Shown piece by piece: positions 32,318 through 44,352 of a stretch of DNA of 50,255 nucleotides. Position 1 is the stretch's first letter. Every line of letters begins with the position of its first letter. The position numbers and the translations under genes were made by a program. A model generated the notes under the pieces. The model made no database searches and had not been told where the DNA came from. It was given only the letters and a program-made list of their open reading frames with translations. This stretch comes from Vitrella brassicaformis (lineage: Eukaryota > Sar > Vitrellaceae): positions 22,773 through 73,027 of the forward strand of contig CDMY01000322.1 in NCBI GenBank assembly GCA_001179505.1, given 5' to 3'.

Positions 32318-35012
32318 ATGCTGGTTGAGGTACGTTACCGCACTGGCTGGTCCGAGTGCATGATGCGCTACTCTTGCTCTAGTCAAGACAGATGGCTGGA
32401 CGTCACCATGGAGGTCCGCAAGCATCGCACACAGAAGGGCGTCCAAGACGATATCCCTCGATGCACATGGATGCGTGTGCGTATAATGCAGGCCGATGGG
32501 CGGCGTGCTGGCTGGTTGAAGGCGCGTGTAGAGGTGCCGGATGGCAGCGGCGGGATCATGGAGTTTGTCATGCACAACGGGCGAGGCACCTGGGACAACC
32601 CGCCAGACTGGTACATGCGATGCATGCATTGCAATGCATCCAGTCCAGATTCATTCTTTCTTTCTCTCTCTGTTGCGTGTGTGTTTGGATGTTTCTAAGG
32701 TACGGGCATCGCAATTACCAGGTTCCTCTCCCCGCTGACAATTCGCCCGCCCTGCTGATCGTCACACTCAGCAACGGCACTATAGATGGTCAGCAGAGGC
32801 AACAAATGTAGTACAAATGTGACTGACTGACAACATTGTCTGCGAGTGTGTGTGTGTGTGTGTGTGTGGTGCAGCTGTCGACGTGCCGCAAGATCTCGCA
32901 CCAGCTGTCGCTGAGACGTAGGGCACATCACAGTGGTCGCACTCCTGTTCCTGTGATGGATGGATGCTGTGCAGGTCTGTGGGCGCGGTGGCGGGCCTTA
33001 CCCAGTGTAGCGTGTGTTTCGGGGACTACCATCACGAAGATCTCCACAGGCAGCCCCAAGTGCTTAGATGCGGTGAGCAGGAAGCGCACACCGACACACG
33101 CACGCACAAGGGGCGAAGAAGTCAGTGTCGGTATATATGTGTATGTGTTTTGTGTGCCATACGTCCGCCACCACCAGGACATTCGTTTTGCCTCAAGGTA
33201 CAGTGGCTGCATGGCCGCATCCATCGGACTGCAGGATTGTATCTATCACGCCTTCTTGTTTCGCTGACTGCCTGTGCAGTGTGTCAGGGGCTTCATCGAC
33301 CACCACCCCCGTGGCCGTCGTAGAGCTGTCTGTCCCACATGCAGGTGTGCACGCCGCCACCCCACTAATGCACAATAGTGCGTGTGCATCTGTATGTGTG
33401 GGGCTTTCTGTCAATCAGGGTTGAGACTCCAGAGGCTGATGTGCACATCAACTACGGCCTCCGTGACATCCTGGAGAAGCTGCTGACGGCCACTGCGGCG
33501 GCAGCGCCGGCTTCGGCGACCAACAATACAACGCACCCCCACCCGACCCCCCCTGCTCCTCCTATTCCCCCAAGCAGCCACGACGCACTTGTTCCTCCTC
33601 GCCAGCGCCAGCAGCAGGCCGACGGACAAGACGACACCAATGCTATAGCCCCGCCGAGTCGGACGTAAGCAGACCTCTGTCAGACTCACCTACCTCAAGC
33701 ATAGGTGCTTATCGGCTTTGTGTCTGTTCTTTGTATGTGTGTGTTGTCGGCAGTCCTGCCAGCGGTGGCAGCGCTTCTGTGAGTCGTCGAGCCGGCACAT
33801 TGCTGTCTGGTGTGGAGAAGGACGGGGTGGTGAGGGAGGGCATGGCTGGACCACAGCCGAGTGGCGCGCGGCAGCGGCAGCGGCAGCGGCAACAGGCCAA
33901 CAGCAATCTCTTCATCATCGCAGCTGCACATGGCGCACAGCAGGCCAGGTAAATCCTGCTGACTGCAGACAAGATGGTCATGAGTCTGTCCTCCTTGATC
34001 TGGCCATTTCAGCGTTTTGCGTCGCAGCGGCACACTGCCACTGTCGCCGTTCGTGTCCGACGGACAAGACCACCACCACCACCACCAGCACCAGCAGCGG
34101 CAGCAGCAGCAGCAGAGGGACGATAGACATGAGGGTACGGACAGAGCTTAAAAGAGACAGACATCACACGACACACACGCGGGGGTGGGTGCATGTCATG
34201 TGTGCAGGTGGTGTGCAGCGTGAGCGTCGCCCCCACAGATACTACCGCAACTATGGCGGCAGAGTCAGGTGCGCGTGCTTGCCGCTTGCGGGGTGTACTC
34301 TCCCTCTCCCTCTCTCTCTCTCTCTCTTTCGTTGGTGTCGCTGCGCACAGGGAGCGTGGGACTCCCCAGCGGCCGATAGCCGAGCAGACACCGACCAACC
34401 GGACGTGAGCAGCACCTCTCTCTCACTCACCGACCTCCGTCATTGCTCAAAGGTTCTGCCTTTTCGTCTGTTCTGTGTACACAGTGGAGGCAGCGCTTCT
34501 CTGCATCGCGGAGTGCAATCCGAGGAGGTGGGGCGGGATGCCACCGCTGGACCACAGCCAAGTCGCACGCAGCGGCAAGGACCACAGGCCAATAACAACC
34601 CCCTAGCCATCGCGGCACATGGCACACAGCAGGCCAGGTAAATCTCGCTGCTTACAGACAAGATGGTCGGCCCTCGTCATGAGTCTGTCCTCCTTGATCC
34701 GGCCATTTCAGCGTTTCGCGTTGCAGCGGCACATTGCCATGTGGTGTCCCATACGAGGTAGTGCGGGAGGGCAGCGGCAGGACGCCGACAGCCTTCGAGC
34801 GCGTCACGTACGACGACATCGCGTGGACTGATAGATTCGAAGGCAACCGCATAGCGTGGCGTAACAGTGGGGCGGAGTGTCGTGTGTCGGATTGGTCCGA
34901 GTGGATGCGGGAGGCGCTGCTCGAGATGCGGGAGGGGGAGGTGAGGCGGGTCAACGACGACAGATATGGGCGGTTTGTACAGCTGCAATTGGTCCGCATT
35001 TTGGATCGATGA
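32318..35012 (+). CDS. Starch-binding CBM25/53-like, RING finger and FKBP-like protein
   Basis: Thirteen exons, every junction in phase: 32318-32610, 32700-32788, 32875-32917, 32975-33072, 33178-33197 (20-nt micro-exon), 33280-33344, 33419-33664, 33754-33948, 34013-34134, 34208-34268, 34351-34404, 34485-34637 and 34712-35012; 579 residues. Residues 1-125 resemble a CBM25/53 starch-binding module: VEVRYRTGWSECMMRYS, then IMEFVMHNGRGTWDNPPDW followed by YGHRNYQVPLP, the WDN...NY core. Residues of about 150-203 form a RING finger: CSVC, LRCGHSFCLKC, CPTC, followed by NYGLRDILEKLL as in RING E3 ligases. A disordered Q/H/S-rich stretch (about 230-480) is internally duplicated. Residues of about 488-579 look like a degenerate FKBP fold: GVPYEVVREGSGRTP, WMREALLEMREGEVRRV, FVQLQLVRIL. 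Suggests a ubiquitin ligase targeted to glucan. The start codon is the least certain part. Confidence 0.78.
33754..34740 (+). repeat. Tandem genomic duplication inside the CBM-RING gene
   Basis: The segment around exon 33754-33948, its following intron and the start of exon 34013 recurs at exon 34485-34637, its intron and the start of exon 34712. Coding similarity includes SGGSAS, AGPQPS, the AAxHGxQQAR end and the S-V-x-R-x-SGTLP start. The intron is also conserved (ACAAGATGGTC, TGAGTCTGTCCTCCTTGATC), so genomic DNA was duplicated. Only the second copy runs on into the FKBP-like domain; the first turns into a His/Gln run. Confidence 0.8.
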
Positions 35013-35717
35013 ATGACAGACACATGGCATAGCGCTTCCCCTTTTGGCCGCGTGTGGGTGGCATGTATGGCTGAGCGGGGAGGGAGAGAGGGAGGGAGGG
35101 CAGTGTGGACGCACACAGACAGTCGGCCTCGGTCGCTTCGCGTCTGCCAACGGGTGTGTGAGGCACCTCCCTCCCTCCGCCCACCCCTGTTGAGGCTCTC
35201 TCTCCTCCTCTGCTATTTCACCCACACCGGCCAGCGTGTATATGATGTTTGTTTGTGAGGCTGTGAATAGCCGGGTGGGCGGGGCGGTGGAATGATATTA
35301 TAGAAAATTCATGAAGGAAATGTATCGATAAATCAATCACCTTGTACACACGTCCATCTCTCTATCTATCTCTACACACACAGCCACACCGCAGCGCCCG
35401 ACGTCTCAACACATCTCATCTGCAAGGACCAATGTTCTTCCATCGTCCATTGTCAGTCATCGCCTCACAGCCATCTGTCCAGCTCACTCCACCAGCCGTG
35501 CACTTTGCCTGTCGTCGCTGCCCATTGCCCTGCCCTCCCCTGTGCCGAGCCGTGACAATCGTCTCTTGAGTCGCCTACAGATGCGCTGGCACCAGGGGCA
35601 GCACACGCACAGCTCATCGCGATAGCCCGTCTCGAAGTCATCCTCCTGTCCGATACACCGGCACACGCAACACAAGACACACAGAGAGGGATTGTCTGCA
35701 CGCTGAGGATGGCGCGG
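35013..35717. other. Convergent intergenic region or unplaced C-terminal exon
   Basis: About 700 bases between two convergent genes. On the minus strand, 35535-35665 can be read as a cysteine-rich stretch (CVCRCIGQEDDF, then ELCVCCPWCQRIC) that could be an alternative last exon of the Sec6-like gene, though the phase does not fit the simplest splice. Otherwise nothing recognised. Confidence 0.4.
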
Positions 35718-38700
35718 CTAGCTTACGGAATCCTCATCCTCGTCGGCAGCGACGACCTTCGAGCCTGCACACACACACACGCAGAGAGAGAGAGAGAGAT
35801 CGTGTCGATGTCTGCGCCCAGCAGCTGGGGATGGGATGGGCCGCTTACTTCTGCCCCAGTTGGCTCCCAGGATGTCCCGCTTGACGTTGGCAATCAGCGG
35901 CGGCTCGAAGGGGTCCAGGAACAATATGCTGGTCGCTGGCGCCTCGTACAGACGGACAGTGTGCTGATCGTCCTGTAAGGGCAAGGCGGACAGGCAGGCA
36001 AATCCACGGAGAGCGTATGTATGTGTGTCGGTGTCTACCTCGTCAATGTCGTCCTCCTGTGTGTCTGCCATTTTGCCCTGGACGGCGTGGAAGGCGTCGA
36101 GCCACACCTGCCGGTGCTGCATGGTGGGGGCGTGGAAATCATACACACGCGGCGGCAACGTGGGGCCCGCGCGCTGCAGCTGCACACACACACACACACA
36201 CACACAGAGGGGCGGAGGATTTATGCTGGCCATTGATTGCATCTGTCTGCCAGTGATGTGTTTCATCCATACGAGTTGGAATCTGAGGTGCTGCGGGTCG
36301 TCCTCAGGGTCCGGCAGCCGGACGTCGGTGACGAACTTGAGGTCCACACTCCCCTGAGTGCACTCAGTCATGTCATTCACGCAGCCATGATTGTGCCTGT
36401 CTGTCTGTCTGCCTGCCTGTCCATTTTGTGTGCCGTGCCTACCTGTGAGATGGGGTTGTCTCGTGAAGGGTACCAGTAGAGCCGGCCGTTCTTGATGGCG
36501 CACCAATGCAGCTGCCAGCTGATCGATTCCAGGGGGAGTGAGTGACACAACGAGGAGAGAAGGGTGTGTGAGTCACCGACCGACCGACATGAATGAATGA
36601 ATGGCTGGCTGGCTGGCGGGGACTTGCCTTTGGTTGAGGTGGCGAAGGTCTGGCCCCGATGTGACGGCGAGGGCCTGACTCTTGGCCACGTCCGCCAAAC
36701 CTGCAACCAACAATAGCAAGGCACATACACACACACACACACATGGTCAGGCAAGCATTCATTGCGCCCGTCTGACGTACCCCTCTTCTCGAAGTCTTTC
36801 TTGTACAAATGCCCCTCGCAGACCACGACGGGCAGCGTGGACTCAGCCATGATGTACTCCTCCTCGATATCCACACCCTCCTGCAAACACCACACAAACG
36901 ACGGCCGGTGCATCCATCATTCTCCCTCCCTCTCCCTCCCAAGGATCGGTGCTCACAAATGAGCTCGACAGCTTCTGCATCTCAATCTCCTCCGTCGACT
37001 CGCCCCCCCTGGACACTGGCGAGCTCCCCGTCACACTCACAGACGGCCGGCTGCCATCCCGCGTTGACATCTCGCCAATCGACCCCCGCTCCCTCGCCGT
37101 CCCTCCAAATGACGGAGTTGGGCATGGGTCAGGCGTGGGGCTCTCGCCGCCTGGCCGAGTGAGGGCGGCCGCCCTTCTCCTGCTGGCCTCTGTGGGTGTG
37201 GACGGCGAGGGGTATGGGGTGCGGATGAGTGCGGGGTGGGGGCTGACGTCACGGGCGCTGAGGAACCAGTCGAGGTTGTGCACCTGCGAGTCGGACTCTG
37301 CTCACACACACACAGAGAGAGAGAGAGAGGAGGGTGACTGGGTGTGTGTGTGTTGTGGGTGCTGGTACCTCCTGGCGGCAACGAGTCGGTGCTCTCCTGC
37401 CGCTCAGTCAGCCTGAAGAAACGACATTCAGACAAGAGTCGGGTACCTAGGTGGGTTGGGTGCTCTTCTTGTCGTCACATCTGACCTTTCCTCCCGTTGC
37501 TCTCCTATATCGGGCTCGGCTGCCGGCGGCGGCAGCGGTGGCGTGACGTGTCCCTTGCGCGGCACTGCGACCGTTTTGGACCTGCCTGCAGACTGCCGGC
37601 CCCCCCTGGTCTCTCGCTCCTCCCACATGCGCCCCGAATGCTGCCAGACAGACAGACAGACAGACAGGTGTGGTGTGTGTGGATCGTTGCCTTTGTTTCT
37701 TCCTTTCGGCCTTGTGCGTACTCTTCTCAGCGTGGCGACTTTGGTCCAGTGGAGCTCCTCGAACACCGAGCCCGTTATCGACGGCAGCCGCTCGCGACCA
37801 CCGTCGCTGCACACACACACACACACACACAAAACCGATTCCCTTGTTCATTTCCCACAAGCCCCTGCAGACGTACGATCTCAACTGCCTTCGCGATTCG
37901 GCGTCTTGTGGCCCCCTTGTGGGTGTCCGGGATGGCTGTGTCGATGCGTCCGGCGACCGTGGTCCGGTGAGGGGGACGAACCTGAGGAGGCCGCCGGTCG
38001 GGGATGAGGCTGCTGTGTCGGGTTCGGGTGGGGCGCCCTCTTCCTCGTTGATGGACGACAGGGCCTCCTGGCAGCTGCTCAACACCTGATAGAGAGAAGG
38101 GCAGAGTGAGGGGTGGGGGTGTTGGGGGGTGTGTGTGGTTGCTGACTTCGTCTTTTTCCATCTTGTTGATGTCGTCTCTGAGAGCCACCAGCTGGGTGAC
38201 CACATACATGTCGAAGAAGGGCCCGTACTTGCGCCGAAACTCGCACACCTGACACACACCACACACGACAAGAAAAGACAGACACCCTCTTCTCCTCTAT
38301 GGGCCAAGCCACCTTGAAGGTGAGGAAGTCCGGCCGCTCCTGCAGCACGTCGCTCATGTCTTGCAGGATGGCCACTCGCCGCTTGGTGGCGGCCTCGCCC
38401 AGGAAGCTCTCGAAGAACTCACCCAACACGCCATAGTCGTTCCGGATCTTGGTCACCAGACGGGGGCGATCGGGGCGAGGGACGGGGTACCTGCCAAACA
38501 CCCGACACACACATTTGATGGATGGATGGATGGATGGAGCAGGGCGTATTATTACTTGATGAGGCCCTTGAGGTATATGACGAGTATGTGGTGGAGCAGC
38601 TGTGCGGCGATCCGCTGGACAAACACCCATTGCAAGTCCTCCTGCAGACGCTCAAGGGACGACGCCAGCAGCTCTGGGGGTGGCAAAAGTCGGACAGGAC

Positions 38701-40848
38701 AGGACAGGCACACAATGAGAGACGACCGTCCTGCCCTGCTGTTGTCGCTAGGCTGCTTTGCTTACGGATGGTCACGTGTCTAACGGGCATATCGATGACG
38801 TTCTTCCTCCTCAGCAACACAGCCGCATTGTTCAGCAGCCTACAACACACCGCACACACCACACCAAGTCCGAGGAACAGACCTTTGTCTGCCCGTGTCG
38901 CGTGTCGAAGCGCACGGCCATCACCTGATGGCCAGCAGCTCCTCGACGATGGACGCGAGCGCGGCGAACCGCCTGGCCTCCTCGCGCAGGCTCAGAGAGG
39001 CCACTCGGTCGTCGGCGTCCATCATCCCGCCACCGAGGGTCGACGAGGAAGCGGCTGCTGTGTCGGGCTGCTCCGTCTCATAATTCAGACCCATATACCG
39101 ATCTATAGTATACACACAAAAGTGATCGACCACAGCGGTGCGGCGGTTTCTGCCTCCTTGCTTCGCTCTTTCCTTCTCACCGGTCGCCGCGCATTTCTCG
39201 ATGAAAAGTGAGGTGTTGTTGAGCTGTGCGGCAAGGAAGTCCAGCCTCAGGTAGCCCTCCACGCCGCCCTCCGCCAGCAGCAGCTCCCGCAAAGTGACCT
39301 GGTAGTGGAACACCACCGCCTTGGTGATCTCCAGCACCTTCTCGCTCAGCACACGGATGCGGGCGTCACGCGCTTGGGCTGACAGGGGGAGAGAGAGAGA
39401 GGAATGGCCGTGGGTGTGTGTGTGTGTACCGAGGTATGTGGTGACGAGATGGAAGAGGTCCACTGGGGCGGAGGTGTAGATCCAGTTCTCGATGGCGTGG
39501 CGGATGGGGCAGAAAATCGTCTCCTGACACACAGGGCACGAGTGTCGTCTTAGTGTCAATAGCGTCAGTCCCACCAACCACACCTGTTTGACAAGGTTGA
39601 AGACGAGCGGCACTGTGTTGGCGAGCACCCGCCGCGCGTATGCCTCGGCGAGGGCCTCAATGGCGGCGGGGTAGCAGAGGTCGAACACACCATACTCCTC
39701 ATACCCAGTGCTCAACACGTGCAGGAACTCCAGAATCGACTAACACACACACACACACACACACAGACGGCTCTCTCTCTCTCTCTCTGTGTGCGTGTGT
39801 GTGTGTGTGTGTGCGGCTCACGAAGACTTTTGCAGGGGGCATGGCCATGGTGTTCCGGAGGTCCCCAATGTCAACTTCCCCCTGTCGCTCCACATCGTGC
39901 CGCACAGCCGCCGTCCAGAAGTCCGCCAGCCCCACCAGAATGGGCCGGAGGTACTGCTCCACGATGAAGGCACACACGTCCTTCCGGGGCGGCCGCACCG
40001 ACGTGGCCGCCTGCAGCAATGCCCCACACTCGTTGCTGAAGTCCTCGAGAAGCACCAGCAGCTGACATGGCCACCACAGAGACGGCCTCAGCTGCGTGTG
40101 AATGGAATGTGTTGGTGTGTGTACTTTGTCGATAGGGATGTCGGTAGCGTGGCTGGCGAGCAGCTGTGAGAGTGCGGGGAATGAGGTGGTGTCGGCGAGT
40201 GTCTTGGGGCTGGTCCCGCGCTCCTCGGCCACAGCCCACACAAACAACTACACACACATGAGGTCAGGGAGGGAGGAAGAGCCCAGCACCCACGTGACGA
40301 CAGCGAAATGGACCGTTGAGTGCGTCTCTCCCGTCTCACCCGTGCAAGCTTGATTTTGATTGCGGCATCAGCCGCCCTCTTGCGCTCATCGGCCGGCGTC
40401 CTGTCGAACACCTGCAGCTGCTCCCTCACCGTCATATCGCGGCCCTAGCCACACACAACACAAACACCAGTCGTCCGTCACTTACACACATGGACTCTGT
40501 CTGCTAGGGCGTTCATCGTTCACTCACCTGGTCAAGTGCCTCGGCGGCCTTCCTGGATGCCCGCAGTGCGTCGCGCCAGACGGTGGCTTCCTGCTGTGTG
40601 TCGGCCAGGATGCCCCGCAGGTAGTCGCCGCTGTGCAGGCGGACCTCAAAACCCTCGGCACGGGATATCACCTGAAGAACCGACGACCAGCCAGTGTGTG
40701 TGTTTGACTCGTTTCCTCTGTTTCTTCCTTGCCTACGTCAGATATGTCGATGCAGGAGCGCAGGTCGATGGCCCCCTTGGGACAGGAGCCGTCCATCTCT
40801 GCGGCGAAGTAGTACAGCGTGTCCGCCTGCACTCCCAGCGGAAACCTA

Positions 40849-40885
<37 letters not shown>

Positions 40886-42059
40886 GCATCCTTTGCCGAC
40901 ACCGTGTGTGTGGCTTCTGCATGCTCACGTGGTCTCTGCAATGTGTCTGTTGATGGGCAGTGGCTGCGTGGCCCTCAGCGTGATGATGGGGCGGCTGGCG
41001 ATGACCACGAAGTAGTAGCTGGTGGCGTACTGGGCAGACGAGGGGTCCTGCGCAATGATGGTGTCGCGGCGGTTCTTCTTGAGCTGCCCGAACAGCACGG
41101 ACTCGAGGAAGCCTTCCTCGTCAGATGCACCCGCAGGCCCCTCCTCCTCTGCGGGTGGCTGCTCGCCTTCCGCTGATGATGCAGCCGGGCGGCTCTCGGC
41201 CCTTGACGCTTCCCACGCCTGCAGATGACAGACAGGAGTCGACAGACAATTCGCTGCGTGTCTGTGCCTGACCATCTGCAGGGGTTCCCAGAGGCCCTTG
41301 AGTTTGAGGAACTGCCTCTTGGCGTCGGTGTTGGCGGAGTCCGGCCTGGCGGCCACCTGGTGCGGCCTGGCCTTGTACGCCCTGTATCTCGACGAACCGC
41401 CCAGCATCTCGACGAACCGCTCCTTCTTCTCCTCCTCCTCCACCGCACTGACCGATCCCATCACACACACACACACACACACACATTTTGACAGAAAGGC
41501 CGACACACGCGGGCCTGCCGCACACAAAACACCCACATACCGATCTGCGTGGAAGAGTCGCATCTTGGCTTCGAGGGCCTCCACCCATGCGTCCTTCTCG
41601 GCGGCCGTATGAGCCTTCAGGAACCAATCACGACCTGCCATGCACACCGACAGTCAGGCACCTTATCGCGCACCCGGTTGCCAATCGTCCCTCACCAGGC
41701 GAGAGCAGCGTGAATTTGGTGGCGTCTTCGATGTGTATGCTCGACACGGCCATGAGGTTGATGATGCCCTTGGGCGGGTCAAGCTCTATCGACACCCCCG
41801 CCCTGGGCACCTTCCGCCAGTACCCCAGCTGCCGCCCGCCCTCAATCAGCTTGAAGTAGCGGTCCTGCCACCCGCCGATGAACGTGGCCGGGCGCTTCTG
41901 CAGCCATCCCTCGACAGCAGTCGGGGAGGGCGGCCGGGAGCGGGCAGTGAACTCGACGGACTCGGCTGTGTAGTAGGGGGACGCCTCGCCATCGGTGGAT
42001 TCGAACACCGCTGACAAGACCTCCTTGATCGGACCTTCTGCCGGCGCTGCTACTGCCAT
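35718..42059 (-). CDS. Exocyst subunit Sec6-like protein with PH domains
   Basis: A large minus-strand gene with many exons, running from ATG 42059 (MAVAAPAEGPIKEV) to a stop at 35718. Order of domains: PH domain 1 (exon 41696-42059 and the next: VEGWLQKRPATFIGGWQDRY, then AEKDAWVEALEAKMRLF); a second PH-like region (about 41080-40540: YYFAAEMDGSCPKGAIDL, GFEVRLHSGDYLRGIL, ATVWRDALRASRKA); a long helical region (about 40440-38100) with the Sec6/EXOC3 signature IYTSAPVDLFHLVTTYL and LDFLAAQLNNTSLFIEKC; a disordered S/P/R-rich linker; and a C-terminal PH domain (about 36840-36070: CEGHLYKKDFEKRG, LHWCAIKNGRLYWYPS, RQVWLDAFHAVQGKM). Sec6 is a core exocyst subunit that tethers secretory vesicles; the PH domains would bind phosphoinositides or small GTPases. 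I followed introns in phase for the PH1-to-PH2 part only; the rest rests on continuity of similarity. The C-terminus is uncertain. Confidence 0.72.
39741..39816 (+). repeat. CA / CT / GT composite microsatellite in a Sec6-like gene intron
   Basis: Successive runs of CA, CT and GT dinucleotides between two coding exons of the Sec6-like gene. Length is likely to vary between strains. Confidence 0.85.
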
Positions 42060-42363
42060 TGCAAGACCGCTCTCTGCACATGCAGCCGGGGGGCGTCGGG
42101 GGGGCGTCCTGACTCCTGAGACTCCGAGCGGACTCCCCGGCTCAGTCACCACTGCCAGTGGCGTCTTCTTATCGCGGCGTGCCCCTGAGCATCCTCATGC
42201 GTATTGATGTGTTGCATCAGCGACGGCCGTCTGATTGATTTGCTCATTCCTCGCTCTCTGTCGTCATCAAAGTGATAGAGGTCCTCCTCTGCTGCCGAAT
42301 TCGTCGCTGATCAGTCGAAGACGCCGGAATTGCATCGACGCTGTCGGATCGCCGAGGCGGAAA
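42060..42363. promoter_or_regulatory. Bidirectional upstream region (Sec6-like / DHRS1)
   Basis: 304 bases between divergent start codons, necessarily containing both 5' regions. No specific motif can be assigned. Confidence 0.4.
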
Positions 42364-44161
42364 ATGTTGGCGAGGAGGCTTTTCAAGCGCATTGGCGTGC
42401 TTCTGACGGCGAGTGGAGTCGCATCAGCTGGGCTGAAGACCCTCTTCGGTCGCCGAAGGTAGAGGAGATGAATCTCTCTCACAGTGTATCACTGACTCAT
42501 GCATCCCTAGCTGTCCTTTGTTTGTGCCTGCAGGTGTGCATCATGGCTGGCATCGACACGGCCGCTGCAGGGGCTGACGGCTGTCGTCACAGGTCAGTCA
42601 GCAGGAAGGAGCCGACCACGCACAATCACGACCTACGGTGAATGGAATGTGTGTGTGTGTGTGGATCAACGTGTGTGCAGGGGCGACGAGAGGCATTGGC
42701 CGCGGCATTGCGAGTATGTCACACGCACTGACGACGGAGTGCAGACGGAGCTTTCATTTTGATTAATTCTTATTGGCTGGCTGCAGTTGGTCTGGCGGAG
42801 AGTGGTGCGACAGTGTACATCACCGGGAGGACGCTGAAGGGGGGCAAAGACACCCTGGGGTCGCTGGAGGAGGTGCAGCAGACCATCAAAGACAAAGGTG
42901 AGAGAGACCACATCCGCACAAACAAACAAGCATACAGATGGATGGATGGATGTGTGTGTGTTTGTAGGTGGCGAGTGCATTGCCTTGCAGTGCGACAGCG
43001 CAGATGACCGGCAGCTGGAGCAGCTGTTCAAGAGAGTCGAGAGGGAGAATGGCGGTCTCGACGTGCTCGTCAACAACGCATTCACAATACGTACGGCAGC
43101 ACAAACCACAAAGCACCAGCCAGACAGACAGACTTGTCAGGCAGCAAACGACCACCCGCTTTTGCCGCTGCTGTCTGTGTCTGTCTGTGTCTGTGTCTGT
43201 GTCTGTGTCTCTGTCTGTGTCTGTGTGTCTGTATGTCTGTGTGTGTGTGTTGCAGCCCAGCCAGTGAGCGACTGGATGGGCAAGCCCTTCTGGCAATCAC
43301 CCGCCAAACTCTGGGACGTCATCAACGGGGTAAGACGGCGCACACGAAGGCACACATGAAGGTCACCATTACCTTAATCAACAGGTCGGTCTCCGCTCCC
43401 ATTTCGTTGCGAGTGCCTTGGCAAGCCCGTTGCTGCTGCAGCGAAAGGGGCTAATCGTCAATGTGAGCAGCTGGGGCGGTGTCAGGTACATATTCCATGT
43501 CATCTACGGGATCGGCAAGGCGGGAATGGACCGTATGGCGGCCGACATGGCCGAAGAACTTAAACCGCACAACGTCACGGTCGTCAGTCTCTGGCCGGGA
43601 AAAGTAAGATCATACACACACATGCGTCGTGACCACGGTGGGTCTCTTCAATCAATGTGTGGCTGCTGTGAATGGCAGGTGCGAACAGAGAACTTTTACA
43701 AGCTGCTGCAAGAAAACGGTCAGTCTGGAGGCATTAGGTCACTCTGATGTGGCGAGAGTGTGTGTGTTCTGGTGCGACCTGTGTCAGATCCCCTGACCAA
43801 GGGCGTGTTGGACCCCTACCTGTCTGAGTCCCCACTGTACAGCGGCCGGGCAGTGGCGGCACTGGCCTCACTCCCACCACACAAACGACTCAAGCGGACG
43901 GGATCGGTGCAGGTCAGCAAAACCCCACAACCACGTCGCACATTCTTCTTACACGTGTGTGCGTCTGTGCAGGTGACAGCCGAATTGGCGAGTGAGTTCA
44001 ACTTTAACGATGAGGACGGCACGAGACCGCCCTCATTTCGGTCACTGCGATTCTTGCTGCCGTCGGGGGTGAAGGCGCTCAAGGGGAAGGAGCAGCTGGT
44101 GCCCGACATCAGGATACCATGGTGGCTCATCAAGACACAGGCGTCGCCCAAGTTCTCATAG
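42364..44161 (+). CDS. DHRS1: Short-chain dehydrogenase/reductase, DHRS1 type
   Basis: Exons 42364-42458, 42534-42592, 42681-42713, 42787-42897, 42968-43090, then from about 43256 onward to the stop at 44161; phases agree for the first five and into the sixth. An N-terminal basic/hydrophobic segment (MLARRLFKRIGVLLTASGVA) may be a membrane anchor or targeting signal. The Rossmann motif is TGATRGIGRGIA (TGxxxGxG), followed by VYITGRTL, the conserved LDVLVNNAFTI, catalytic Ser in NVSSWGG and the YxxxK pair in YGIGKAGMDR. AFWxxPxxxWDxINxVG-like (KPFWQSPAKLWDVINGVG), LKPHNVTVVSLWPGKVRTE and the ending IPWWLIKTQ are distinctive of DHRS1, an NADPH-dependent carbonyl/steroid reductase of the ER in animals. 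The substrate here is unknown. Intact. Confidence 0.9.
43166..43254 (+). repeat. TGTCTG-type repeat in a DHRS1 intron
   Basis: About 90 bases of irregular TGTCTG/TGTG units ending directly at the acceptor CAG of exon six of the DHRS1 gene, leaving no conventional polypyrimidine tract. Confidence 0.9.
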
Positions 44162-44352
44162 ATATGCACACGAATACACTCACGGGGGGACGGTCCATTG
44201 ATGGAGAGACGGACGCACAGACGTTGATGTAAGTAACGATGGCAGATCGTCTAAGGGAGTCTCCATCTATCAGTCAGTCTAGCATCAGCCTATGCAGCGC
44301 ACCCTCAACACCGACCCACACAGACACACACACACATAATTTCCACCCACCT

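Noticed and set aside
34652-35225. Minus-strand open frames opposite the FKBP-like exon
   Set aside because: The plus strand has a phase-consistent exon with FKBP-like motifs and a clean stop; the minus frames show no family pattern.
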